DNA of 64,000 bases, from assembly GCF_950023065.1 (NCBI RefSeq), contig NC_088677.1, positions 21,783,230-21,847,229 of the forward strand, in the 5' to 3' direction. A model generated the notes under the pieces. It ran no database searches. It saw only the letters and a program-made list of their open reading frames with translations, and was not told the origin of the DNA. The translations under genes and the position numbers were made by a program. The DNA is from Planococcus citri. Its lineage: Eukaryota > Arthropoda > Insecta > Hemiptera > Pseudococcidae. Shown piece by piece: positions 11,842 through 26,800 of this stretch. How positions within the stretch are numbered: the stretch's first letter is position 1; each line of letters starts with the position of its first letter.

Positions 11842-14800
11842 TCAACGTAGGTAAGTATCAGATTTTCTTAGAAGTTCGTTCGCCTTGGAAACGAATACGT
11901 TTGTACTAACGATAAGTACATACAAGTATTCTATTTCAGGTCTTTATCGGTTCGGTTTGCTGTTCAAAAATACAACCAATATGAATATTAATGGATATAA
12001 AATGATAACTTTACTAAATTACAGGGCTCGTGCTCAATTCTTTCACAAAAAAAGGAACTCTTGGTAACTAAAAAAGCTCGAAAAAGCAACTGAAAAATAA
12101 CCAAAAAGGTGGCAAAACTTGAAATTAAAAAAAAAAAACATTTTAATGTACCTAGAGAAAAACGGTCAAAAAAAATAGAAGTTGTGATTTTCAATTTCGA
12201 GAAATTGGACCAATTTTGCAACTTTTCTGCAAGATTCGGGAGATTTAAAAAAAAAATACTTTTCAGACATTTTGCTAAAGGGTGAGAATTTTTATAAAAA
12301 AGGAAGAACAAGAGTGCGAATACTATGAAAATTTTACAAAAATATCAGACCTTTTATTAGGAAATGAAAGGTCAGAAAAATACCTATTTTTTTCGCAATT
12401 TCTGCCAAAAAAAAACAAAAACAAAAACAAAACTTGGACTATTTTAGAAAAAATGTGAAACTTTGGAATATTTTCTAAAAAAGTAGTCGGTTTGCTAAAA
12501 AGCAAGAATTTTTGAGAATTTTTGACAAAATGCAAGATTTTTTGGAAATTTTTGGCAAAAAAGCCAGAATTTTGGAAATATTGAAAAAAATGCAAAATTT
12601 TGACCATTTTAGCAAAGGGGAAAAAAGATGAACCTTTTCAGCAATAATTTTGCTAGAATTTGAGTTTTTGTTAATTTTTTGCAAAAAATAAGACATTTGA
12701 CAATTCTTTTAAAAAAACAAATTTATGGCAATTATTGGTAAAACAGATTCTTTTTTTCAATAAAATTTTGGTCAAAAAGGCGAAAATTGTTGACAATTTT
12801 AAATAAAAAGTGGTATATTTTGAATTTTCTGCAGAAATTGGCAATCATTGCAACGATTTTCTAAAAGCCAAAAACTTTTGAAAAATTTTGAAAAAGTGAG
12901 AATTTTGTCAATTTTAGCAAAAAGCAGGATCATTAATCAGGTAATTAGGAGCCAAAAAATAATGTATTTTGGCAGTTCCCAGAAATACGAGACTTTTGAA
13001 CAATTTTTGAAAAAGAGTGAGACTTTTTGGAATTGTCTGCAAAAAGACTATACTTTTCAGCCATTTTGCTAAAAAACAAACATTTTTGACTTTTTAGAAA
13101 AAGTGAGAATTTTTTACCAAAAGCAAAGTTTTGGACAATTTCAGCAAAAGGAAAGGCTTATTTGGCAATTTCGGGCAAAAAAGCTGAACTTTTGGACAAT
13201 TTTTTTAAAATTTTTGGAAAAAAGTAAAATTTTTAGCAACTTTGGTAGAAAGCGAGAGTTTTTGTCAATTTTTGGCAAAAAACAATACTTTTGACAATTT
13301 TGGAAATAAAAACAGGGCTTGGTGGCAACTATTGGAAAAAATACTTTTTTGCAACAATTTTCCATTATTTTACAAAAATTTGACTTTTTTCCCAATTTTT
13401 TGCAAAAAGCAAAATTTTGGAATTTTTTGCAAAAAGACGACAATTTTTAGCTAATTTGCTAAAAAACAAAAATTTTTGTCTTTTTTGAAAAAGTGAAAAT
13501 TTTTTTAAAAAAGCAAAGTTTTGACAATTTTGGCAAAAAGCAACGGCTTATTTGGCATTTTCCGCCAAAAAAGCTGCACTTTTGGACAATTTTTTTGAAA
13601 AGATAGATTTTTTGAAATTATTGGAAAACAGTGAAATTTTTAGCAATTTTGGTAAAAAGCGCGAGTTTTTGTCAATTTTTGGCAAAAACAAAATATTTTT
13701 GACAATTTTAGCAATAAAAACAGGACTTGGTGGCAATTATTGGAAAAAATATACCTTTTTGCAACAATTTTTCATTAATTTTACAAAAATTCGACTTTTT
13801 TGTCAATTTTTTGAAAAAAGCAAAATTTTGGAATTTTCTGCAAAAAGACAACAATTTTCAGCCATTTTGCTAAACAGCAAAAATTTCTGTCATTTTTGAA
13901 AAAACGAGAATTTTTGACAAAAACAAGATTTTGGCAATTTTAGCAAAAGGATCAAATGCTTTTTTGGCAATTTCCAGCAAAAAGGTGAAACTTTGACACA
14001 ATTTTTCAAAAAAATGGAAATTATTTGGAACTTTTGGAAAAAAACGGAATTTTTAGCAATTTTTGACAAAAAACAAAACTTTAACAATTTCAGAGATTAA
14101 ACAAGACTTTTTGGCAATTATTGGAAAAATAAAAGTACCCTCTTTTTTGCAATTTTTGGTCAAAAAACGAAAATTCTGGACTATTTTTCAAAAAAAGAAG
14201 GACTTTTTGGAATTTTTAGCAAAAAAAAACAGGCCACTTTTTTGAAAAACTGAAAATTTTTGAGAATTTTTTCGGCAAAAAGCGAGACTTTGACAATTTC
14301 TTGGAAAACATTGGTAAAATAATGGTCCTTTTTTTTACAATTTTTATCGAAATAGTGAGACTTTTTGGCAACTTTTGACAAAAGCGATACTTTTGGGTAG
14401 TTTTAAGAAACAAATTTGTGAATTTTTGGAATTTTCTGCGAACCGCAACGCTGAAAAGCCAATGTATTCAGCTGGAAAATAATAAAAATGCAGTGAATGC
14501 TTTCAAAAATTATCCACTCGATGATATTACATATTATCATTTTTCATTTTTCTTCAAGAAGCATAAGAAAATTAAATTTTTGGCAATTTTCAAAAAAAAA
14601 AAAATTAAAACGAAGTCACTTTTAAGAACTTTTTTAGTAGAAAAATAACCGAGTACGAGCCCTGAACTTACAACAATTAAGCGAATATTTACCATCGTTT
14701 CGATTTTCAGAGCCTTTCTCGTAGCTACTTTGATTCGATGTCCAGGACAATCTAAAACTTCTTTGATGCATTTAGCCTTACAACACAACTTACAAAACTT

Positions 14801-17800
14801 GTATTCGCACTTCAATCCCTGAAAATACACCAAAAATCGAATCAAAATTTTTTCTTCAACCTCGAATAATTAATCAATAATTAGGCAACGTCTCTTACCA
14901 CAGGATTTTGGCAAATCGCACACGAAATGTAATTCCTTCTACAATTCGGATTAGCCGAAGACTTCTTAGCCATCTTCTTTTGCTTCTTCTTCGAAACACC
15001 CTCGGAATCTTCCGTATCACCTTCGAGTTCTCTTTTCGAACTCGACTGGACATTCTGCAAAATGAATCGATTTTTAAATGATGCAAAAAAAACAAAAGGG
15101 TATTTGAACTCTCGTAACAGCGATAATTACTTCTTTTTCGTTCGTTCCGTTGAGTCTCTCCTCTTTAGCTCGGTTACTTAATCGCAGCATTTTTTCCAGA
15201 TGTAATTCGGGTGCCATTCGAACCCACGGTTGGCATATCCACGGAGGTAGATGAACGTTACAATCGTCTAAATGAAGGTAAAGTAAAATGAAACGATATT
15301 TTAGAGCGAATCTCGATTACCATACGAGAAGTAATTATTACGATACGGTTTGGCTTTTGTATGCGGATTAGATTCGCTTTTATAGATTCGTTCGCGTGTT
15401 TCAAGTTGCGACTAAAAAGGCTGTTATTGGTACGTGTTCAAAAGTCATCAACCTTTGTTGCTAATGAATTTCCTGACGCAACATGTACACTTACGGTTTA
15501 TACGTACACGGTTACAGGAATAGAATTCACTTTGTTTGATTTTACGCGGTGTTTTTTCCCCCTTCGATGATGTAATATCAAATTATCAACGTACCAGAAA
15601 CGTTATTATTACTCCACGATGCTCCGTTCTGATGAAGAGTTTCGAAACGTTCTTTGATCTTCAAAGTCGTCTCCAAAAAAGTATCTTTATTTTTACCCAA
15701 TGCAATACCTTGTCGTAAGTCTTCGTTTTCTGAAACGGCGAATCTGAAAACATGGTTCAAAAATATAGAATTTCTCTCTAGTAGATATTTTGATCAAGAA
15801 TTTCTCTATGGGAACTTACATATGATGAAAAAGTTTAAACAAATGTCCTCTAATGTAAGATAAAGGACAAGGGTGTAAATCGGTGAGTTTCAGGTATTCT
15901 AAGGCTACTTCCCAAACTGGCACCAGGGTTCCTTCGAATAGAGCCGGATTGTAGAGAATACCTTCGGCAGACATAACTCCTCGACAACCAGTTTCGTTTA
16001 TACATCTCCAGATATCATTCAAACATTGTATATTTCCATTGGCTATCACAGGTATGCTGACTGCTTCTCTGTAAGGGAAAAAAGTGCAAGTTTTTAAAAG
16101 CTCAGCATATATCTACGGGGATGAGGTGTTTCGAGACGAGTGTAGAATATTTTGCATGGTAATAAAATCACACAAATTGCCAAAGATTAATCTGAGTCGC
16201 AGAACCTAAAGTTTAGGAGCTTCAAACAGATTATCAACTCCTCTAGTTTTCGAAGAAAAAAAACAGTGAGTAGGGTGTGCATCTATAAAAGTCGGATTTA
16301 CCATTTTTGTGATCCATTTGATCTATTTTGATACAAATTTTCGAGATCTTTTAGTGTTTGTTCAAATCCATTTTCTCCACTGATATTTTTGGACAAAATG
16401 AAAAAAATCGAAATTTGCTGGAGACTCCAGAACTGTTCGAAACCATCACTAATCGACTCAGGAGATTGAAAATAAGATACAAACCAAATTTCAGGATTTT
16501 ACGTCAATTTAATCAAATTTTCATTTTTTTTTACGAGAAATAAGTAGATATTTAAGCTAAATTTTGAGTTTTTAAAAATTCGCCAAAAATCAGAAAATGA
16601 ATTTCAACACTTGACATTTTTACTGCTGGTGTATTTTGGGATCCTCTTTCATTTCCTGTTTGTCTGGTTTAAAAATTTATTGCATAGATACAAAATTGAA
16701 GGAGATACGATTGATCAAAATTTTCAAAATTCTCCAGCCCCTTCAATTTTGAGTATAGGCGGAGACATTAAAATTTCTAAACATCTTCAAATTTTGCATT
16801 ATTCAATTTTCTAAACATTTAAACCGCCTCAATTTTGAGTTTATTAGGCCACTTAAATACATCCAAACTTGAAAAATTTAGAATGCTCTACAAAAAATCC
16901 CAAGTTTAGGTAAGTGTATATTTTGCCTACATTTAAAATTGAAGGCGCCGAAGCACTTGGAAAATTCAATGTACAACTTGTAAAACTTTTATTGCTCTAT
17001 AAAAACAGTCATGATGAAATTTTGCCCATGTCTAAAATTGAAGGTGCTACATTCCGGTTTTTCAAATCAATTTTTCTCATCAAAAAATTCAAAAATTTCA
17101 ACAAAAACAAGACTTTTTTAGAGTTTTGTCAAAAAAACAGTAATTTTGGCAAAAAGTGAGACTATTTTAGACATAGACATTTTTGCCAAAAACAAGTTTA
17201 TTTGGAAAATTTTGACCAAAAAAAAAAAACAAGACTTTACAAGACTTTTTAGCAAGTTTTATCGAAAAAACTCGGAAATCTTCTGTAATTTTAAAAGAAG
17301 GACTGTTTTGTAAAATTTTGACAGACATCAAGAAGCCAAGACTTCATTGCAATTTTTAGTCATTTTCGATTTTCCAAAACGGTTAGTTGTGATTTTGAGT
17401 CAGTCTGCAGCCTCCATCAGAATTTTTGAATTTTCCAACTTTTGAAAAAACTGTCATATAATAGTCAAAATTGAATACAGCAACCATAAATTCAAATATT
17501 TCATTTTTACGATTTTTAAGCAATTTTTGAAAACTTTAATTCAATCTATTTTACATGAAAAACCCCAAAATCCAAAATTCAAAATTTATCCAAAAGTCCA
17601 AAAGTAGGTATTGCTTTTTTAACAGAAATCTCCAAAAAGTCTCACATTTTCACTAAAAAGATGGAAAAAAGTCTCACTTGTTTGACAAAAATTGCGAAAA
17701 AATATTATTTTTTTTGGCGATAATTCACCAAAAGTTTTGCTTTTAGCTTAAATTGTTGAAATTTTGCGTTTTACTAAGAAATGACAAAAAAGAACCCCTC

Positions 17801-20800
17801 CCTTTTGAAAAATTATTTTCCCAAAAAATTCCGGTAGTCATCAATAATTTTCCAAAAATGGGTCAAGTGTTTCGTTTTTTTTGAAAAAATTGTTAAAAAG
17901 TGTCTTTTTTTCCAAATATACTAAAAAAATGTCTCTTTTTTCCAAAAATTGACCAAAAGTTTCGCCTTTTTACAGAAATTTCCAAAAATTAAAACTTTTT
18001 TGACATAACAGAAAACAAGACTTTTCAAGGCAATTCAGACAGAAGACAATATTCTAGCAAATTCTGAAACTTACTGACAATTTTTTTTTTGGAGGAACCG
18101 GGGAAAGGACTTTTTTTGGGCAATTTTACCAAAAAAACAGGAATTTTTGACAGAAATGAGGACTTCTTGGCAATTTTGGCAAAAAATGAAAATTCCTGAC
18201 AATTTCACAAAAAAACATAAGCTCAACTTTTTTTTGATAGAAATGAGAGCTTTTTAATAATTTTGGCAAAAGATGAAAATTCTTGGCGTTTTTTAACCAG
18301 GACTTTTTTGGGCAATTTTATCAAAAACAGGGCTTTTTTGACAGAATTGAGAACTTTCATTTTGTCAACAATCAAGTGACACTTTTTGACAATTATGACA
18401 ACAAATGAGGATTTTTTTGAGAACTTTGGCAAAAACAGGACTTCTTATGTCTTTTTATTAGACAGAAAACGGAACTTATTTTAGACAATTTTGGCAAAAA
18501 GCAAGTCTTTTATTAGGCAGTATTGTGCAAAACAAAACTTTTGCTAAACAATTAGGACTTTTCGACACAACTTTTGGAAATTTAACCAAAAACTGAAACT
18601 TTTTTCGGCAATTTTGGCGATAAACAGGACTTTTAGACAGCTGGGTAAGGCACAAATCAATACTTTTTGGATAACTATGCAAAAATACATTCACTAATTT
18701 TGAGATAGATTGGAATTTCTAGACAATTTTAATTAAAAACAGGACTTTTTCGATAATTTAAAACCGGATTTATCCCACAATTGAAGTAAAAATCAGTATT
18801 TTTTGAATTTTTTTTGGGGAGGAGGAGGAGGGGTTTTGGACACACGAGCAAAAATAAGTACAAAAGTAGGAAAAACGGGATAAGCAGGCAGAACTCACAA
18901 AGGAACCTCTTGAGGTGTCCGCTTCCGATTTGAACAGGACTGCGATTTTTTCCTAGTCTAAAACCCCCAAAACCAAATTTTCAGCTGCCCAAGTTCATTT
19001 TTAGATTTTTGGCGAATTTTTGAAAATTCAAAATTGAGTGTTTTTGGTGATTTATACTTTTTTCAAAAAAGTACGTACATGATCTGTAAAAATGATCAAA
19101 AGAAATCCTAAAACTGATATTAATTCCCCAAATCCAAATTTCGCCATTTCCAACCATTCTGGAGCCTCCAAGGCGATTTTTCAATTTCTCCAGAATTTTG
19201 AATTTGCTCCAGAAGGCGTGAATATGAAGTTGGGCAGGTAAAAATCGAGTTGTGTGTTATACTCGACCTGTTTAACGAATTTATCCACATTTGAGTCGAT
19301 TCTGGAGGGGATACCTCAAGAGTGGTTTTTTGAGCAGCTTTTTTCATAATAAAAATATCCAAAAATTAAAGGGAGGCCCCAGAAAGGCTGGAAATGGCGA
19401 AATTCGCTCTCGTGGGGTTATTTCATGACAAAATACTGCGATTCGCGCAAATTTCAAAAATTGTCTCGCAAACGGGAAATTTTTGATTTTTGAATATTTT
19501 TATTTTGAAAAAAAGCTGGTCAAAAAACCACTCTTGAGGTGTCCCCTCCAGAATCGGCTCAAATGTGGATAAATTCGTTAAACAGGTCGAGTATAACACA
19601 CAACTCGATTTGTACCTGCCCAACTTCATATTCACTCCTTCTGGAGCAAATAAAATATTCTGGAGAAATTGAAAAATCGCACTGGAGCCTCCAGAATGGC
19701 TGAAAATTGCGAAATTTGGATTTGGGGAATTAATATCAGTTTTAGGATTTCTTTTGATCATTTTTACAGATCATGTACGTACTTTTTTGAAAAAAGTATA
19801 AATCACCAAAAACAGTCAATTTTGAATTTTCAAAAATTCGCCAAAAATCTAAAAATGAACTTGGGCAGCTGAAAATTTGGTTTTGAGGGTTTTAGACTAT
19901 GCTCTTTCCAAAAATCGCAGTCCCGTTCAAATCGGAGGCGGGCACCTCAAGAAGTTCCCTTGTCAGAAGTAGGACAAGAAAAAAAATAATGTAAAATCTG
20001 AATGTTTGAGGTACATGTATACATAATTACCGATTAAATTGACAACTTTATGAAATTCTTCGGTTTTGGAATGAAAATTTAAAGTTTTCCTGACATTTCC
20101 ATGACTTTTCCAGAAGGGTGAAATTACCTAACTTTTCCCAATCTTCCAGTTGTTCCAGGGAATGACGAATGAGTACCTCGTAGAACCTTTTGAAAATATC
20201 AAAGCACTTCAAATTTTGTATTTTTCAAATTTACAAGATTTCGAGCACCTTCGAAGTTCTAGAGGGGGAATTTCCGAAAAAATCGTGGTTTATTAGCACC
20301 AACGCTTCCCAACCAGTTTTGGGGAAAATGGCCCACTTTTCACAATACTTAATTTTGATCAAGTTGTCCAAATCCAATTTTTTTGCTTGACTTTATTTTT
20401 ACATCCACTAATTTTTAAACAGGTGATTATGACCCAAAAATCGGAACCACTGTGTTCCAAAGTATGTTCTCAGTTTCAGAAACGATATTTTTTGATGTTT
20501 TGATATCTATAATTAATTGAAAATATTTGAGAAGGAAAAAATTTTCAAAAAAAAATGCAATCAAAAATAAACAATTTTTGAACTTTTAATCGCTCAGCAG
20601 TATCCTAAAAGTGGTCTTGCATTTTGATGGCAGTCGCCCAGATCGAGTTGCAATTGGGTAATTTTTCCCAAAACAGGTTGGGTAAGGACTGGAGCGAATA
20701 AATCACAATTTTTTTTAAAATACCCCCTCTCTGAAGACTCGTATCTCCCCTCTTAGAGCACCTCCGGAGCTGACGTTTTTTCTGGTAGATTTTCAACTCA

Positions 20801-23800
20801 AAATGAAGGTCTTTGCTGAATTTAGTCAAGCTCCTACAATTTTGTAGGTAGGCTAAAGTTGAAAAAAATATTTTCCATGCTGCTTTCAAGTTTCTACATG
20901 ACTCAAGCAGATTTTAATCTATCTGTGATTAAAAAATTGATTACCAAGCAAAACATTCGATACTCGTCCCAAACCACCAAAAAGGCACTCATCCTTCAAC
21001 AAAATAATATCAAACCATCACTTACCTAATAGCTTTAATATGAGACCAGCTAGCCACCCCGGTCAGCGGTCCCTTCTGTTCTCTAGTCCTTCCATGAACG
21101 GTCAACATTTGACATCCGGCCTCTTCCAGCATCTTGGCATACTTGACCGATTTCTCGATCTCCGGGAAAACTCGAATCTTACAACTCACCGGAGTACTGA
21201 TATTCTTACGTAGCGTGCTAACTGCAAAATGAACGAAAAAAAATCGTAAAAAAAGGGCAAAGAAAACCCGACATAAATAAAATATAAATCTACAAAATGC
21301 CACACGCTATGCCTGCCTATGCCATCGACACGTGTCAATTCGCATGATAGACGGATTTGGAGCACATCGCGGGCGGAAACACCATTTTCCTAATACATAA
21401 GTAATAATTCTCGCTATATAGACGAGTAATTTCCACCGTGTAGGCATAAGCAGAAGAAAACCTACACAGACACGTCGAAAAATACACATTTACGCTAAAT
21501 CCTCGTCATTTTCACATTTTCACACGCACGCAATCTCTTAACACGTTTTGCCGAGCACTTGAGCAGAAATTTTCGCCTAAAAAGTGAGACGACGTAGTAC
21601 TCGAAAGTACTTCGCCAATTTTCATAGCACAAAAAAAACCACGAGTGCTTTTTAAAACACATAAACGCTTCTCATCGTTTGTGGTGAGTCTTTACGTCAA
21701 AGTTTCCTCTACTAAATTAAGTACGGTTTTACTTTTACGTTGGCTGGCTGGTGTTGGTGCAGTGCAAATCCACCTACCTACATCAATTAGTTCCGGTTCT
21801 TGATTCTTCCCTCTATTTAAACGTCTCTTCCTTCTCTTTTTCTTTTCTATTACGTAAATCGAAAAAGGTACTTTTTAATGAAATATGCCAACGAATATGT
21901 CGCCCTAAGGTTTTGCGAAAGTGATTTTTTTTTTTTCAAACGGGATTCGGATAGAGGTAGATAAGCCGCGTATATCTTTTTACCCTTGAACGAGGTATCC
22001 CGTTTGAAGGGAATTTTATTCAGCCACAGGAAATGCGTGTAAATAGGTAGGTATTTAATTTGAAAAATTATTAAAATTTAAATTCGAGAAGGTCTATAAT
22101 TTAGATTGAACGTGGTATGAATATTCAGATGATTGGAATTATTTTCAGAAGTAAGTAGTTGTTTTTAAAAACGTCGAGGTAATTACAAGTTACGAATGCT
22201 GAAATTTTTCAAAACTATTTTCTTTTACAAAAAAAAGATGATTGGCTCACAATTAAAAACATTAATTCAAATGAGAAAAATTTTTTAGTTTGTTTGGAGG
22301 CAGAAAGATCGACCCTTATCAAGTTATGAGTAGGTGATTTGAATAAAAAATGTGATACGTTCATTGAGGTCACACGAGTATAAATTTTGATAAAAGTTTA
22401 TTGATACTTATTTGCAAAAATATTTTCAAAATGCTTATCGATCATTCCATTGGAGATTATGGATTAGAAGAATGTTGGAATTTTCATTTATAGATAATAT
22501 GTCTACATTTAAAATCTACCAAGTCACTAGACTCCCAATTATTCGATTCTGAATTAATCGGTACGAATTCATCCGACCTTACCTTCGTGTGATCCGACCC
22601 ACCAAGGTCGGATAATCTAAATTTCTGAATACATCGATCAAAACATTAATGAAGTCATAATTATTTCGAAAGTTTTTAGAAAAATCACTTTCATTGTTTA
22701 TAGAAACAATTTCCAAGTTGTGCCATTCTTTCTTTGCATTTTCCCAAGAGTAAAAGAAGGTTTAGCAATTCATCTATCGTTCAAAATGAAGTAAGTCATA
22801 CAAGAACCATTTAGATTTCAAAATAAAACAAATGAGAAATCAATATTCACGAGCTGTTCAATTTCTCATCAGAGTTGATGTTGAACTGAAAATTTCACAC
22901 ATTTCGAAAAAATTCTTCCGGTGATTTTTGTGTTGAGAAAATCATTTCGAACGATTTTACGAAACTTTCTCCAAAACTCTATTGAAGACATGATGAATAA
23001 TTTTCAAAATATTTTTACAAAAGTTGACAGTATTAAAAAAATGCGACACCAGATTTTAGAAGATTTTGAATTGAATTTCTCTCATTTCAAGACAATTTTT
23101 TATTACAAGTTCAAATTTTTTTAAGCAAATACAAAGTCATTCTCAATTTTGAAAAGATATTTTAAACAATTTTACTGAATTTCCATACTTTTAAAATGGT
23201 ACTTCAAAAGTGTTTTTGCAACAATTTTCATCTAATTTTTTTAATAAAAATTCCTACCATTTTGATGCAATTTTAACAACTTTCATATAGTATCAACTTC
23301 TTCAACAGACGTTATCATGTTTCACCACAGCCCCCCCCCCGGGGTACTCAACTTTAAACCATTTTTATGAGATTTACTCAATTTGTCAAATTTTGAACAC
23401 CTTATATTACTTTTCAATTTTGATCAATTTATAGAAGAAGATTTACAGCAATTTTTTCACATCTTAAATGATTTTTTAATGACATTTTTATTCAACTCGA
23501 CAACGTTTTTCTCAATTTTAAATCAAAATGAAAAACAATTTTACTGCAATTTTAAAGAATTTTTCAAATTGCAGTAAAACAATTTTTATTCGATTTATTT
23601 TCTTAATTTCTGAGGAATTTTGAAACAAAATTTATCGAGGATCGACACAATAACACGAACACTTTCTATAAAAATTTACACAAATTTCATACAAATTTCG
23701 ATGATTTTGTTTTATGGGCTTTTCCGGCAATTTTTATTCATTTTCATCATCTTTTTTTTCACCTTAAAAGTAATTTTACAAGATGTTTTTATGACGTAAT

Positions 23801-26800
23801 TGACAATTTTTATTCAATTTTAAACCTTTTTTTTTTTTACATAATTTACAGAACATTTTTTATAGCAAATTAAACTACTTTTATAGCTTTCACCTGGATT
23901 TTTTTCAATTTTACTCAACTTTTCATAATTTTGAGCAATTTTCAAGTTTTTATTTCATTTTAAACCATTTTCATAAAATTTACTTACAACAATTTCGCAG
24001 CAATTTTGATGATTTTTCTGGGTTTTTCACCAATTTTTATTCATTTTCGAGATTTTTTCCAACATAAAATATTTATATGCAAAATTTATTACGATTTTTA
24101 CGCAAATTCAACGATTTTTATGACGTCGTGAGTGATTTTCGTTCAATTTCAAACTATTTTTATGCGATTAAGGACAATATTTTATCGCAAATTTAACCAT
24201 TTTTTTGTTGCCTTTTCAACGACCTTTTATCAATTTCTCCCAATTTTAAAACCGTTTTGATTTTTATTCAATTTTAAACCATTTGAAAATTTTTATAGCA
24301 TTTTCAACACTTTTTTATTCGATTTCAATTTTTCTCAAATCTCAATTTCTAAACCATTCTTAGAATTTGGCAACACTTTTATCCCAATTTCAGCAATTTT
24401 TCAAAAAATTTTCATTAATCTTCATCAAAATGTGTTTTTGATTTTTCAAAATTATGACTCACTTTTATAAAATGCAAGTAATACTTCATCACAATTTTTT
24501 CGATAAATTTTAAAGCAATTTTATCGTAATTTTTTGCATCTTTCAACTTTTTAAAAATTTTATCACCAACCTAATAAAGCAAATCTAATACAAACTGTTT
24601 TCCAAAAATTTACACTTCTGAATTACTTTTAACCATTGTAATAACAGTTTCAACAATTTTTGCTCAATTCCATCAATTTTCATCTTTTTTATTTTATTTA
24701 TTTATTAAGAGCCATTTACAGCAACTTAGGCTAGGGGCCCTATATTAAGACAAACTTATGATTAGGGTATATACATATCTAGAAATAAAGTCACAATCAG
24801 TACAAAAAATGGGCTACCTGGGTTTTTAAATTTTAAATTTTTTTATCTAATTTAGTAGAGTAAAGAAATTTAATGACATTGTCTATATGAGTGGGGTCAT
24901 CAGAAAGGAGGACTTGAAGTTGGTTGGAATTTAGAAGTCTGGAGCGTTCATTTTGGTAGGAAGGACAGTCTATTAGTAGATGAGCAATGTTTAAAGGGAT
25001 GTTGCATTCTGGGCATGATGGAGGAGGCTGTTTGAGGAATATGAATTGGTGAGTAAGAAGAGAGTGACCAGTTCTGAGTCTGGTGAGAAGAACTTCAGAT
25101 CTACGCTGAAGTTGTTCAGAAGTTTTCCACAAAGATGTAGTGTTTTTTATTCTTTTTAGTTTATTTGAGCTAGGGATTAGAGACCATGAAAATTGAAACA
25201 CTTCATGCATTAAAGTTTTTGAATGGAGCTTTAGGTCTGATAGAGGGATTGGAATGTTGGCAAGGGGGAGGTGCAGGTGTGCTTGCTTAGCTATTTTATC
25301 AGCCAACTCATTACCATGAATCTGGGAGTGTGAAGGTATCCAGCATAGTATGGGTGTGCTATTTTGGAAGAGTTGCAGGAGTTCAACAATTTCAAGTGAT
25401 ATAGGATGTGAATATTTTGACCTATAGTTTTTTATTGATAAAAGAGCTGATAGTGAGTCAGTAAAAACTGTAACTTTATTTAATGAAAAATCAAGGGAAT
25501 ATGTTATTGCAGATTTAATTGCATATAATTCAGCAGTGAGAATGGTGCAAAGGGAGGGGAGAGCAATGGGAATAGAGATATCGTCATGAATGATAGCACA
25601 TCCAGTGAATTGTTTGGTTTTTGAGCCATCCGTATATATGTGACTGTATTCTTTATACTTGTCAAGAAGAAGAAGAAAATGTCTTTTAAGTATGATGGGG
25701 TTGGTGAGATTTTTATTAAATTCTGTCAAAGATAGGTCAATGATAGGGTTAAAAGATTGCCAAGGTGGGGTAGGGTTTACTAGCAAATGGTGTATTTTGA
25801 TGTTATTTTCTTCTACTTGTTGTAGAAAAGATTGGAATTTTACAGATAGTGAATGCATGGGAATCATATATTCCAACTTCAAGTTGAAATCTGGGTTTGA
25901 TTTTATGTTCAAGTATGTTGATGTAGAAATGTACTGTCTACGTATGTCAAGTGGACATTCAGAAGCATCATTGAGAAGACTTACTGTGGGGGTAGTTCTA
26001 AATGCTCCAGTGGAAATCCGTACAGCTGTATTTTGGATAGTGTTTAGCCTGCTGAGGCGATTTTCAGGAGCATAGGTATAGATAGAGCATCCATAATCTA
26101 AAACTGGTCTGATGAGTGTGCGGTATAGTTTGAGTAAGGTATGACGATCAGAGCCATAAGAGGTGTGTGAAAGTTTCTTAAGTAGGTTCATTTTTTTGAA
26201 GCATTTAGATCGGATTTCTTCTATATGAGAGGACCAGGAGAGATTATTGTCAAAGTTAATACCTAAGTATTTGATAGTGTTGAGGGTTGGAATTTGAGTA
26301 TTGTTGAAGTGTATGTTTAGTTCATGAGTACAATTATTTCGTTTGCAAATATGTAGGGCAGCTGATTTGGAATGAGAAAATTTTAAACCATTTTGTTGTG
26401 ACCATGATAGCAGCTGGTCTGTGGCTTGTTGTAGTAGAGATTCGCCAAGTTCTATGTCATTACAAGATAGAGAAATGTTGAGGTCATCAGCAAATAAAGC
26501 TTTTTTGATTGGAGAGGGAATTGCTTCAGTGAGGTCATTAATTCCTACAATGAATAGAGTTGGGCTTAACACAGCACCCTGAGGAACTCCATTGACAAGA
26601 GAGTATTCATCAGAGATTTCACTTGAGATTTTAACTCTGAAGTGTCTATCTTTTAAAAAGTTGGCTATAAAGTGCAGTAAGTTACCTTGGATGTTCCATG
26701 AGTGTAAAGTTTTAATAATTTTAAACTTCCAAATAGTATCAAAGGCATGACTAATGTCATAGAAAACTGATAGGAAATGAGTTTTATTCTTTCTAGACTT

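Noticed and set aside
12323..14413. Many 60-115-codon K/F/L/S-rich ORFs on both strands
   Set aside because: They follow the GCAAAAAG/ACTTTTT repeat of the TIR element; the same peptides recur in several frames and none has a domain pattern.
18981..19872. Two nearly identical 67-residue ORFs on opposite strands, as a duplicated gene pair
   Set aside because: They are mirror images created by the arms of the foldback palindrome and have no independent support.
25659..26075. 138-codon plus-strand ORF
   Set aside because: Antisense shadow of the LINE ORF2; no own family pattern.
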